Assembly: GCA_017798145.1 (NCBI GenBank)
Contig: CP059069.1
Span: 62,001-126,000 of the forward strand
Direction of reading: 5' to 3'
DNA length: 64,000 bases
Source of the DNA: Akkermansiaceae bacterium
Lineage (GTDB): Bacteria > Verrucomicrobiota > Verrucomicrobiia > Verrucomicrobiales > Akkermansiaceae
Positions within the stretch are counted from its first letter, which is position 1. Each line of letters starts with the position of its first letter. This document shows, one piece after another, positions 53,741 to 62,060 of the stretch. The position numbers and the translations under genes were made by a program. The notes beneath the pieces are model-generated. The model saw only the letters and a program-made list of their open reading frames with translations, had not been told where the DNA came from and made no database searches.

Positions 53741-54463
53741 ATGATTTTGGCTTCGTGGGAGGTATCGGGACTGGTTGAGAAGGGCGGGCCGCTTGTATGG
53801 GTGCTCTTCGCGCTCGGTTTCTTCGGCTCCGTATGTGTCGTGGAGCGCATGTTCTTTTTCCACAGGTCCAGGATCAATGTCAGCACCCTGCTTGTCGGGC
53901 TAGGACTCCATGTGAAACGGCGCGCCTTTGCGGAGGCTGTCCATGAGGCTGCCCGGGCTCCCGGCCCTGTCGGCAGGGTGGCACATGCGGGGCTGCTGAG
54001 ATATTACCTGGAGCGGCGAGATCTCAACGATGTCGTCCGCGAGGCCGGGCAGCTTGAGGTGCCCCGTATCGAGAAAAACATCCGTGCCATCCTATCCGTC
54101 GCCCTGCTGGCACCGCTGATCGGGATGCTGGGCACGATGCTGGGGATGGTGGATGCCTTCCAGAGGGTCAGCGAGCAGGGAGGCATCTCCAGCCCGGGGG
54201 AGCTTTCCGCAGGTGTCATGACGGCGCTCATCACCTCCGTGACGGGGCTCACGGTGGCGGTGCCCATGTATGTTTTCTACCTCTACTTCGTGGGCCGGTC
54301 GAAACGCCTGGTCAGCAGGATCGAGCGCGCCGGGATCGAGATCGTCAACATGATCGCCGACGCCCGGGAGGAAGAGGAATACGCCCCTTTCCGCGGTGAG
54401 GTTACCCACGGCCGGAAAAAGAAGCTGCCCTCCGGCAAAACCCCCGGGACGCAGGCACCATGA
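53741..54463 (+). CDS. exbB: MotA/TolQ/ExbB proton channel family protein
   Basis: This 240-residue inner-membrane protein has three helices: VWVLFALGFFGSVCVVERM near the N-terminus, then IRAILSVALLAPLIGMLGTM and ALITSVTGLTVAVPMYVFYL. The conserved LGTxxGMxxAF and AL.T...GL..A.P motifs identify ExbB/TolQ. It forms the stator with the ExbD gene overlapping at ATGA (54460-54463) and should energise the TonB-like protein encoded next. Confidence 0.9.
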   Translation: MILASWEVSGLVEKGGPLVWVLFALGFFGSVCVVERMFFFHRSRINVSTLLVGLGLHVKRRAFAEAVHEAARAPGPVGRVAHAGLLRYYLERRDLNDVVREAGQLEVPRIEKNIRAILSVALLAPLIGMLGTMLGMVDAFQRVSEQGGISSPGELSAGVMTALITSVTGLTVAVPMYVFYLYFVGRSKRLVSRIERAGIEIVNMIADAREEEEYAPFRGEVTHGRKKKLPSGKTPGTQAP

Positions 54464-54915
54464 GGCTGGAAACGACACTCGATGAGCGCCCCGGGTTCCT
54501 ACACGCGCTGCCTCTCTTCGACCTTTTCTCGCTCGTCACCATGCTTCTCCTGCTCGGGCCCATGTTCCTGAGCCAGAGCGGCATCGGCGTGGAGGTGCCC
54601 GCATCGCGTTTTCAGATGCAGAGATATTCCAAGAGCATCGTCATCACCGTCGGTCCCGGCGGAAAAGAGGCCAGCCTCTACCTCGGACGGCAGGCGGTCA
54701 CGCTCGGAGATCTTCCTGGCAAGCTTGCCGCGCTCAAGGCCGATGAGGCGATGTCGCGTGCTGTGGTTTTGCTTAAAACGGATGTTGGGACTTCCGTTGG
54801 GATGGAGCGAAGCGTGGCCGAGCTTGTGCTTGGCGCTGGGTTTGACCTGGCTCTGGTCGGCGATCCACAGAAGGAAGCGGACGTTTCAAAGGAGCGGAAA
54901 GGGGAGCGGGAATGA
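54460..54915 (+). CDS. exbD: ExbD/TolR-family biopolymer transport protein
   Basis: This 151-residue protein has one N-terminal membrane helix (LFDLFSLVTMLLLLGPMFL) with Asp21 of PLFDLF at its cytoplasmic edge, the proton-carrying position in ExbD, then a periplasmic domain with PASRFQMQRYSKSIVITVG and RAVVLLKTDVGTSVG. It overlaps exbB and the TonB-like gene by ATGA at both ends. Confidence 0.85.
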   Translation: MRLETTLDERPGFLHALPLFDLFSLVTMLLLLGPMFLSQSGIGVEVPASRFQMQRYSKSIVITVGPGGKEASLYLGRQAVTLGDLPGKLAALKADEAMSRAVVLLKTDVGTSVGMERSVAELVLGAGFDLALVGDPQKEADVSKERKGERE

Positions 54916-55667
54916 CCAGGGGGGAGCTGCTTTACGACTGGCAGAAATCGGAAGGGTCATTCCGGATCAAGATCATTGCATTTACATTGGTTGGGATCAT
55001 TTTTACATTTTTTCTGGGTTTCTTGGATGTGCGGATTGTATCACCCACGCAGGAGCGTTCCTCAAGCGCCTCGGTGTTGCTGTTCAAGGATGACGAAGTG
55101 GGGCGCTCGTGGAATCTTCAGGCGGAGGAAGGTGGCCCCTTCCCGGGGCGGATGGAATTGGAGGGTTTTGGTGGAAGGCTGGATGGGTTTGGGGTCGAAG
55201 GTAGCTTGGGGTGGAGCGATTACCAGAGCGAGCTACGGAGCATCGGTGATGAGGGCGGTATCGCCCCCGAGCGGATTGCGGCAAAGGGCGGGAGGGTCTT
55301 TCCTTCCCTCGGCGGATCGGGCGATGGCCATGATGCGGCTCCACCAGCAGTCGCCGGGATGAAAAAGGTGCCGCGGCTCATTCCCTATGATTCCGCCTCG
55401 CTGGCCTGGATGCCGGATCGCTTGCCCGCGTTCGTGATGCCGGAGGGGACGGAGAAGGTTTCCGCGTCATGGCGGTTTACCGTCAACCTGCGGGCTGATG
55501 GCTCTGTCCGGGAGTCCATCTCGCTGGGCGGCGGTGATGACGCAGGCCAGGCTGCCATGGAGGACTGGCTCCTCGGCGTGCGTTTCAAGGAAGGGGCCGG
55601 CGACCGCTGGCTGGGGCTGCGCGTCGAGTTCGTGAACATACCTGGAGATGGAACTGGGGCTGAGTGA
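54912..55667 (+). CDS. TonB-like periplasmic energy transducer
   Basis: This 251-residue protein has one N-terminal helix (KIIAFTLVGIIFTFFLGFLD), then a flexible Gly-rich periplasmic region and a C-terminal domain of about 70 residues (KVSASWRFTVNLRADGSVRE and beyond) compatible with a TonB_C-like fold, though I cannot see the classical YP motif. Its position directly after ExbB and ExbD (ATGA overlap) supports the role. It overlaps the next gene by 20 bp. Confidence 0.65.
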   Translation: MTRGELLYDWQKSEGSFRIKIIAFTLVGIIFTFFLGFLDVRIVSPTQERSSSASVLLFKDDEVGRSWNLQAEEGGPFPGRMELEGFGGRLDGFGVEGSLGWSDYQSELRSIGDEGGIAPERIAAKGGRVFPSLGGSGDGHDAAPPAVAGMKKVPRLIPYDSASLAWMPDRLPAFVMPEGTEKVSASWRFTVNLRADGSVRESISLGGGDDAGQAAMEDWLLGVRFKEGAGDRWLGLRVEFVNIPGDGTGAE

Positions 55668-55887
55668 TTTCGTCGTTGCGGTGCTATGGGGGGCGCTGCT
55701 GCTGGTGGGGTTCTTTTCCGTGGTTTCCAGATTCCTGCATGGCAGGGCGGAGCGGCGGCTGGCGGCGACGAGGACGGTATGCCGGCTATGCGGGCATGTC
55801 TTCGCGACCTCGCATTCCGGCGGAGTGGCCGAATGCAAGTCTTGCGGCAAGCCGAACCTGCACCGCCACAACGGCAGCCTGGGCTGA
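55648..55887 (+). CDS. Small membrane protein with zinc ribbon
   Basis: This 79-residue protein has one N-terminal helix (FVVAVLWGALLLVGFFSVV) and a cytoplasmic zinc ribbon with CRLCGHVFATS and ECKSCGKPNLH, two CxxC pairs. It overlaps the TonB-like gene and is probably its operon partner. No function can be assigned. Confidence 0.7.
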   Translation: MELGLSDFVVAVLWGALLLVGFFSVVSRFLHGRAERRLAATRTVCRLCGHVFATSHSGGVAECKSCGKPNLHRHNGSLG

Positions 55888-56094
55888 ACTGCTGGAGCGC
55901 TGGCTTCCGGCAGGCCTGGCGGATTGCGGGAAAATGGGATTCCGCCGAAGAATTTTCGTGTGTCCCATGGTTGCAAATGCTTTGATCCATTCCAACCCAT
56001 GCAAGCGTCCCTCCTTCCAGCTAGAAATCCGGTCTTCTGCGCTCCGATCACCGCAAACCGGGATCTGGGAGCCTGCCTGATCGCAAACGTGCCG

Positions 56095-56904
56095 ATGAAA
56101 GACCTGCTATCCGCAGAGTTGGTGCGCGCCGGCTTCCAGCTGGTGGAGCCTGAGGATGCCAGCACCAGAACCCTGCGTGTCCCCATCGACACGTGGATCG
56201 AGCTCGGCGCGCTTCTCATGCTGGGAAGGAACACGAAAACGGCTCGCTTGTGCGACTCGGATGGGGTGGTGCTGGCATGGAAGGGATTCGAGAAACCGGA
56301 GGAATGCGAGGAGGAGATACGCACCGAGGCGGGCTGTTTCCCCATCGCCTATCCGTGGGACCTGCTGCGCATGAACGAGGAGGTTCTGGAACTGATGGAC
56401 GAGAGCTCGCTCAACGGCGATGTCAGCCCGCTCGCCACGATCTCCGGGTGCGTGCGCCTCGGCCAGGGCGCCCGGATCCACCCCGGAACTGTCATTGAGG
56501 GGCCTGTTGTCATCGGCGCCGGTACGCAGATCGGCCCCAACGCGCTGATCAGGGGAGCCACGAGCATAGGCGCGAACTGCTACATCGGGCAAGGGGCGGA
56601 GGTGAAAAATTCTGTGATCTATCCGAACACCTACATCTCCAGGCATTGCTACATCGGGGATTCCATCATCGGCTCGCACGTGACCCTGGGTGCGGGCACC
56701 AGAACGGAAAACCACCGCCACGATGGCAGGCACCACATTTCCATGGTGCGCGGGAAAGCGGTGGACACCGGTCGCGTCAAGCTCGGCGCCATCGTTGGGG
56801 ACGGGGTCAGGACCGGAGTGAACACCTCGCTTGAGGCCGGCGTGAAAATCGGCGTCGCCCGCACCACGAAGCCGGGCAGCTACGTCGAGAAAGACATGCT
56901 GTGA
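56095..56904 (+). CDS. Left-handed beta-helix acyltransferase/nucleotidyltransferase-like protein
   Basis: This 269-residue protein has a poorly defined N-terminal half (MKDLLSAELVRAGFQLVEPE) followed by hexapeptide repeats: GVVxLGQGA-like VRLGQGARIHPGTVIEGPVV, then IGAGTQIGPNALIRGATSIG and further turns to KIGVARTTKPGSY. Such helices occur in GlmU-type and sugar O-acyltransferase proteins. A longer start at 55999 (MQASLLPARNPVF) is in frame and possible. The enzymatic half is not recognised. Confidence 0.72.
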   Translation: MKDLLSAELVRAGFQLVEPEDASTRTLRVPIDTWIELGALLMLGRNTKTARLCDSDGVVLAWKGFEKPEECEEEIRTEAGCFPIAYPWDLLRMNEEVLELMDESSLNGDVSPLATISGCVRLGQGARIHPGTVIEGPVVIGAGTQIGPNALIRGATSIGANCYIGQGAEVKNSVIYPNTYISRHCYIGDSIIGSHVTLGAGTRTENHRHDGRHHISMVRGKAVDTGRVKLGAIVGDGVRTGVNTSLEAGVKIGVARTTKPGSYVEKDML

Positions 56905-56934
56905 CCAAATCGTCACAATCCCGCCGTTCCCGTG

Positions 56935-57648
56935 ATGACAGACGACGCGCTAGACCACTTGCATATGCAGAGGGTTTTGGTCGTCGAGGACGAGGTTGAT
57001 ATCGCGGATCTGATCATGTTCAACCTCCAGCGGGCGGGTTATGAGGTGTTGAAGGCGCACGACGGCATCGCCGGCGCCGAGGTGGCGATCCGCGAGCGGC
57101 CGGATCTCGTGGTGCTCGACCTGATGCTGCCGGGCAGGGACGGATATTCCGTTTTCCGGGAGATCCGGAGGGATGCCCGCACCTCGCACATCCCGGTGAT
57201 CATGCTCACCGCGCGCGCCCAGACGGAAGACCGCATCCAGGGCCTTGAGGCGGGCGCGGACGATTACCTGACCAAGCCCTTCAGCCCGAAGGAACTCGTC
57301 CTGCGCGTCAATGCCATACTGCGCCGCTCCGATGCGCCCCCCGGAGCCGCCCTGTTCGACTTCGGCCCCTTCCGTTTCGACAAGAATTCCGTACGCTTCT
57401 ACCTGGAGAACGAGCCGGTCGATCTCACGGCCACGGAGTTCAAGCTCCTGCTCTATCTCTGCGAGCGCTCCGGCAAGCCCCAGGATCGCAACGATCTCCT
57501 CCGCACCGTCTGGGGATACAGCGATGAGGTGCACAGCCGCACGCTCGACACCCACATGAAACGGCTCCGCCAAAAGCTCGGGCCGCATGGGGCTTTGGTT
57601 GAAACGGTGAGGGGAGTGGGTTATTGCGTGGCGAGCCCCGTCACATGA
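56935..57648 (+). CDS. phoB: PhoB-type response regulator
   Basis: This 237-residue OmpR/PhoB-family regulator has a receiver domain (QRVLVVEDEVDIADLI, the phospho-acceptor in LVVLDLMLPGRDG, and Lys in YLTKPFSPKEL) and a winged helix C-terminal domain ending RLRQKLGPHGALVETVRGVG. It overlaps the kinase gene by four bases (ATGA at 57645-57648). The pair probably controls phosphate starvation genes, though this follows from family resemblance. Start at 56935 or the preceding Met at 56932. Confidence 0.9.
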   Translation: MTDDALDHLHMQRVLVVEDEVDIADLIMFNLQRAGYEVLKAHDGIAGAEVAIRERPDLVVLDLMLPGRDGYSVFREIRRDARTSHIPVIMLTARAQTEDRIQGLEAGADDYLTKPFSPKELVLRVNAILRRSDAPPGAALFDFGPFRFDKNSVRFYLENEPVDLTATEFKLLLYLCERSGKPQDRNDLLRTVWGYSDEVHSRTLDTHMKRLRQKLGPHGALVETVRGVGYCVASPVT

Positions 57649-58859
57649 CAGAACACTTCGCAATCTTCGCAAGCCTTGCCGCATTCGCAGCCCTTTTCAT
57701 CCAGGTCATCCGCATCAAGCGATCCAGGAAGGAATACGAATCCGAGGTGAAGTCATGGAAGCTGCGCCTGGAACTCGATTTGAAACATGCAAAGGATGAA
57801 AGAAACCGCCTGCTCGACGCCCTTGGGGATGCCTTCCTCATCGTGGATTCGCGGGCGAACATCACCTTTGCAAACGCCGCCGCCCAGGAGCTTTTCCGGG
57901 GCCGCGCGCTCACCGGCCGCCCCGTGCGTGAGGCCTTCCTCGACACCCGCCTTGCAGAGGCCTTGCTCACCTGCCTGGAGACCGGGGAACCGGTCCAGTC
58001 CCGGGTCGTCCTTCCACAGCAAACTTCGCCGCTCGGCGACCTCGAGACCCGCGGCAACAACGCATGGGTCATCGATGCCGCGCAGCTTTCCGATACTCCC
58101 GATGGCAACCCCAGCACCCGAGTCGTGATCCGTGACGTCACATCCGAGCACCAGCTCGACCAGATCCGCAAGGATTTCGTTGCGAACGCCTCCCACGAGC
58201 TGCGCACACCCTTGGCCATCATCAACGGGTATCTGGAAAACCTGCTCGAAGACGGGGTCTTGGAGGAACCGGAAATGGCGCGGCGTTTCCTCTCCGTGAT
58301 GAAAAAGCACACGGAACGCATCTCCCGCATCGTGGAGGACATGCTGGTGATTTCCCGGCTGGAATCCGGCGAGGCATCCGCGATCAAGATCGAGCCGTTC
58401 AGGCTCCGCTCCTGCGTGAAGGATGTCCTGGAGCGCCTTGAGTCCGTGGTGCAGAGCCAGAAGGCGATTGTTGAGGTCAATCTCCATGACGATGCGGCGT
58501 CCCTGAACGGCGATCGCTTTTACTGGACGCAAGTCCTTTTCAACCTCGTGGAAAACGCCCTCAAGCAGAACCCGCACATGGATCTGAAGGTAGAGGTTGG
58601 ATCATCGGAAAACCGTGAAAATGTCCAGATATGGGTTAAAGACAATGGGATAGGTATTCCTAGTGTCGATCTTCCTCATATATTCCGGCGATTCTACCGG
58701 GTGGAAAAGCATCACTCCCAGCTAGAGATCAAGGGCACCGGTTTGGGCTTGTCCATCGTGAAACGGGCGATTGAAGCACACCATGGGATCATCACCGTGA
58801 CATCCGTTCCCGGGCAGGAAACGAAATTCCTGATGACGATCCCCAAAGATACGGCGTAG
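57645..58859 (+). CDS. phoR: PhoR-type sensor histidine kinase
   Basis: This 404-residue kinase has one N-terminal membrane helix (IFASLAAFAALFIQVIRI), a PAS domain at about residues 55-155, a HisKA domain with phospho-acceptor His in NASHELRTPLAIINGYLENL, and the HATPase domain with NLVENALKQ, VKDNGIGIP and GTGLGLSIVKRAIEAHHG. Its architecture is that of PhoR. It is translationally coupled to the regulator gene upstream. Confidence 0.9.
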   Translation: MTEHFAIFASLAAFAALFIQVIRIKRSRKEYESEVKSWKLRLELDLKHAKDERNRLLDALGDAFLIVDSRANITFANAAAQELFRGRALTGRPVREAFLDTRLAEALLTCLETGEPVQSRVVLPQQTSPLGDLETRGNNAWVIDAAQLSDTPDGNPSTRVVIRDVTSEHQLDQIRKDFVANASHELRTPLAIINGYLENLLEDGVLEEPEMARRFLSVMKKHTERISRIVEDMLVISRLESGEASAIKIEPFRLRSCVKDVLERLESVVQSQKAIVEVNLHDDAASLNGDRFYWTQVLFNLVENALKQNPHMDLKVEVGSSENRENVQIWVKDNGIGIPSVDLPHIFRRFYRVEKHHSQLEIKGTGLGLSIVKRAIEAHHGIITVTSVPGQETKFLMTIPKDTA

Positions 58860-58869
58860 TGTCGCAGCC

Positions 58870-59409
58870 ATGAGGATAGGGATTTTCGGAGGATCGTTCG
58901 ATCCGGTGCATGAGGGGCACATCCACCTCGCGGGTCTGGCGAGGCGGGCGGCATCGCTTGATGAGGTCTGGTTCCTGCCGTGCCGTATTTCCCCGCACAA
59001 GGCAGCCAGCCCTCCCACTGCCGGTGAGACCCGCGTGAGATGGCTTGAAATCGCCACCGCGGATCTGCCGTGGGCGAGGATCGAGAACTACGAGCTGCAA
59101 AGGGAAGGGGCGTCATATTCCTACAAGACCATGCAGGCTTTGGCGGAAATGCATCCCGGCCATGAGTGGTTCTGGATCATGGGCGGCGACCAATGGACAG
59201 CGCTCCCGACATGGAAGCATCCCGAGATCATCGCGGGGCTGGCGTCCTTCATCGTCCTCGCGCGCAATGGCTCCATCGTTCCGGAAAGGCCAGGCTACCG
59301 CCTCCAGACTGTCACCGGCGAGCACCCCGCCTCCGCCACCGAGATCCGCCGGGCTCTTGCGGCCGGGGAAACCGGGATCCCTTTCCTCGATCCGCGGATC
59401 GGGGCTTGA
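58870..59409 (+). CDS. nadD: Nicotinate-nucleotide adenylyltransferase
   Basis: This 179-residue enzyme adenylates nicotinate mononucleotide in NAD synthesis. It starts MRIGIFGGSFDPVHEGHIHL with the (H/T)xGH nucleotidyltransferase motif, and has SYKTMQALAEMHPGHEWFWI with the MGGDQW loop, then PASATEIRRAL (the ISSTxIR-like motif). Length is slightly short but complete. It lies 10 bp after phoR. Confidence 0.92.
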   Translation: MRIGIFGGSFDPVHEGHIHLAGLARRAASLDEVWFLPCRISPHKAASPPTAGETRVRWLEIATADLPWARIENYELQREGASYSYKTMQALAEMHPGHEWFWIMGGDQWTALPTWKHPEIIAGLASFIVLARNGSIVPERPGYRLQTVTGEHPASATEIRRALAAGETGIPFLDPRIGA

Positions 59410-59492
59410 AACTCACCTTGTGAAAAATTTCACAAACCGGGAAAATCGCATTGGCCATCTTGCCCGCAGACTCCATATTCCCGCCGCCGCTT

Positions 59493-60884
59493 ATGATTTC
59501 CTACACGAAACAGCCCCACGAACGCGAGCATAGGCTCATTTTCAAGAACATCGACCGCAAGGGCTGGGATCCGTCCATCGCCACCTACATGTCGGATGGG
59601 GGTTATGATGACCTCAGGAAAGCCATTGCGATGGCGCCCAAGGACATCACCGAAGAAGTCAAAAAATCAGGACTGCGGGGCAGGGGGGGCGCGGGATTCC
59701 CGACCGGCATGAAGTGGACTTTCATCCCGCCGAACAACACCAAGCCCGTCTATCTGATCTGCAATGGCGACGAATCCGAGCCAGGCACGTTCAAGGATCG
59801 TTACATCGTCCACCAGGATCCCCACCAGCTCATCGAGGGCATGGTCATCTCCTGCTTCGCCACAGGCGCCCACACCGCCTACATCTACCTGCGCGAGGAA
59901 TTCCCCGAGGCTGCGATCATCGTTGAGAAGGCGATCGAGGAGGCCAGGGAAAAAGGGTTCGTCGGGAAAAACATCCTCGGCTCCGGCTTCGACCTGGAGA
60001 TCTACGTCCACCGCGGCGCGGGTGCCTACATCTGCGGCGAGGAGACCGGCCTGATCGAATCGCTGGAAGGCAAGCGCCCCTATCCGCGCATCAAGCCTCC
60101 CTATTTCCCGGCCGCACTCGGCCTCTACATGTGCCCGACCATCGTCAACAACGTCGAGTCGCTCTGCCACGTGAAGCACATCATCCGCATGGGTGGCGAT
60201 GAATACGCCAAGCTCGGCGTAGCGCGCAACACCGGCACCCGCATCCTCTGTGTCTCAGGGGATGTGAGGAACCCCGGCTACTTCGAGGTCGAGGTCGGGA
60301 AAGTCACCATGCGTGAGCTGCTTTACGACATGTGCGGCGGGCCGAAGGACGGCCGGGAGATCAAGGCGGTCATCCCCGGCGGATCTTCCTCGAAAATCCT
60401 TAAAGCGGATGAGGTTTTCAAGCTCAGGAATCCCGACGGCACGGAGCGCGAGCTGGCCTTCTGGGATATCCCGATGGATTTCGACTCACTGGCTGCCTGC
60501 GGCTCCATGGCCGGCTCCGGCGGTGTCATCGTTCTGGATGACACCCGGAAGATGTCCTGGGTGCTGAACAACATCAATGCCTTCTACGCCCACGAATCCT
60601 GCGGCCAGTGCACCCCGTGCCGCGAGGGCTCCACATGGATGAAGAAGATTTCCGACCGCCTCGTGGAAGGCAAGGCGACCCCCAAGGACATCGAGACCTT
60701 GGAAAGCGTGGCCTACCAGATCGACGGCCGCACGATCTGCGCCTTCGGCGAGGCCTCCTCCTGGCCTGTCGAGGCGATCATCGCGAAGTTCCGCGACGAG
60801 CTGCTCTCGGAAACCAGGGAATCGATCCCGGAAGGTGAAACGAATCCCGAGGCGGCGGAGCAGCGGAAGTTCTTGGTATCGTGA
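59493..60884 (+). CDS. nuoF: NADH-quinone oxidoreductase subunit F
   Basis: This 463-residue flavoprotein accepts electrons from NADH in complex I. It has GLRGRGGAGFPTGMKW and the FMN/NADH motifs CNGDESEPGTFKDR and GAGAYICGEETGLIESLEGK, and a C-terminal 4Fe-4S motif SCGQCTPCREG followed by a distal Cys in RTICAFGEA. The start is set at 59493. No nuoE, nuoG or other nuo gene is adjacent, unusual for this subunit. Confidence 0.93.
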   Translation: MISYTKQPHEREHRLIFKNIDRKGWDPSIATYMSDGGYDDLRKAIAMAPKDITEEVKKSGLRGRGGAGFPTGMKWTFIPPNNTKPVYLICNGDESEPGTFKDRYIVHQDPHQLIEGMVISCFATGAHTAYIYLREEFPEAAIIVEKAIEEAREKGFVGKNILGSGFDLEIYVHRGAGAYICGEETGLIESLEGKRPYPRIKPPYFPAALGLYMCPTIVNNVESLCHVKHIIRMGGDEYAKLGVARNTGTRILCVSGDVRNPGYFEVEVGKVTMRELLYDMCGGPKDGREIKAVIPGGSSSKILKADEVFKLRNPDGTERELAFWDIPMDFDSLAACGSMAGSGGVIVLDDTRKMSWVLNNINAFYAHESCGQCTPCREGSTWMKKISDRLVEGKATPKDIETLESVAYQIDGRTICAFGEASSWPVEAIIAKFRDELLSETRESIPEGETNPEAAEQRKFLVS

Positions 60885-60911
60885 ACTTCCGTCCCTGACC
60901 GGGCATGGGGC

Positions 60912-60942
60912 AAAGAAAAAGGCGAGCAGATTCGCTCGCCTT
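60912..60942 (-). terminator. Terminator of the bactofilin gene
   Basis: AAGGCGAG and CTCGCCTT form an 8-bp stem with an 8-nt loop; on the reverse strand it is followed by TTTTTCTTTG. It stands between the convergent nuoF and bactofilin genes and may serve both. Confidence 0.8.
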
Positions 60943-60971
60943 GGTCACCTGTTGGATGAGGGGGGATGAAA

Positions 60972-61292
60972 TCAGCTTCCGATTTCGGTGCGACCTGTGA
61001 GCTGGGCACCTTCTTCCATGGAGAAGACCTTGGATTTGATATCGCCGTTGATCCTGGATTTGTCCTTCAGCTCGCAGCGCTGGGAGGTGATCTTGCCCTC
61101 GACGTTGCCATAGACCTTGACCTCGCCTGCGGTCACATCGCCCTTGATCCTCGCGTTCTCGCCGATGGTGACCTTGCCCTTGTCCGAGGTGATCTCACCT
61201 TCGATCTTGCCGTCGATGATCATGTCGTTGGAGAAGCGGATGGAGCCGGTGATTTCGATTCCGGTGGAGAGGACGTTGGTAGCATTTGCCAT
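60972..61292 (-). CDS. Bactofilin
   Basis: This 106-residue protein is a bactofilin (DUF583): after a short N-terminal tail it consists of right-handed beta-helix repeats such as GTEITGSIRFSNDMIIDG-like IEITGSIRFSNDMIIDGKIE, DKGKVTIGENARIKGDVTAG and VKVYGNVEGKI. Such proteins polymerise into filaments involved in cell shape or division-site processes. The start was trimmed to the ATG at 61292. It ends at a strong terminator. Confidence 0.9.
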   Translation of the reverse strand: MANATNVLSTGIEITGSIRFSNDMIIDGKIEGEITSDKGKVTIGENARIKGDVTAGEVKVYGNVEGKITSQRCELKDKSRINGDIKSKVFSMEEGAQLTGRTEIGS

Positions 61293-61421
61293 GGCGGGGC
61301 GCATCAAAGCAGAGGGAGGGGTGGCTGGCAACCCGAAAGAATTTGCGGAATCCCGGTTTTTTCGCGTGTGGGGAAATGAAAGTTTTCGCTAGAATGTGCG
61401 AAATCTGTCCGTTCACATACC

Positions 61422-62048
61422 ATGCCCAGAGTCATCATCACCGTCCCGGAGAAGAATCCCCAGCCCTACCGTTTCCAGTTGGACCGAAAGGTCGTGAGCC
61501 TCGGGCGGGGCAGCGACAACGACATTGTCATCGACAGCGGCTCGGTATCCGGGAGGCACGCGGAAATGCACAGGGTGGAGGGTGGCTACGAGCTTGCGGA
61601 TCTCGGATCGACGAATGGGATCAAATACGACGGCGCCCGCGAACGGGTTCTACCACTCCGTTCCGGGATGTCGGTGAAGCTGGGGGATGTCAGCTTCGAT
61701 TTCAGCCTTACGGAGGAAGAGCTGGAAACCCTGGGTCGTGAGAAGCCTGCCAACGAATCTCCGGTGCGGAGGGAGCAGGAGATTCCCCGGCAAGCGCGGG
61801 ATCAGGAAGATGCTCCGAAACCCAGGCCCAAGGCTGTGCCGCGCCCGTCCTTGCCGCCCGCAGCCGAATCCGGTGTGAGCGCCGGCATGATCGTTCTTTT
61901 CCTCATCCTTGCAGCCAGCGCCTTCTTCGCCGGGCTGGAAATCCGCCACCGCAAGGAAACCGGCGGCCAATCCTTCCTCAACGGGCTAAGCAGCGCGCCG
62001 GAAGCGCAGAAACCAGATCCGCAGCCCGCCGGGGGGGCGGCCGAATAG
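61422..62048 (+). CDS. FHA-domain membrane protein
   Basis: This 208-residue protein has an N-terminal forkhead-associated domain (VSLGRGSDNDIVIDSGSVSG then RHAEMHR and ELADLGSTNGIKYDG) that binds phosphothreonine. A Pro/Arg/Gln-rich linker follows and one membrane helix (GMIVLFLILAASAFFAGLEI) near residue 160, with a short tail after it. Single helix near the C-terminus suggests a cytoplasmic FHA domain anchored in the membrane. Partner kinase not in the window. Confidence 0.9.
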   Translation: MPRVIITVPEKNPQPYRFQLDRKVVSLGRGSDNDIVIDSGSVSGRHAEMHRVEGGYELADLGSTNGIKYDGARERVLPLRSGMSVKLGDVSFDFSLTEEELETLGREKPANESPVRREQEIPRQARDQEDAPKPRPKAVPRPSLPPAAESGVSAGMIVLFLILAASAFFAGLEIRHRKETGGQSFLNGLSSAPEAQKPDPQPAGGAAE

Positions 62049-62060
62049 CTTTCCGCGTGA

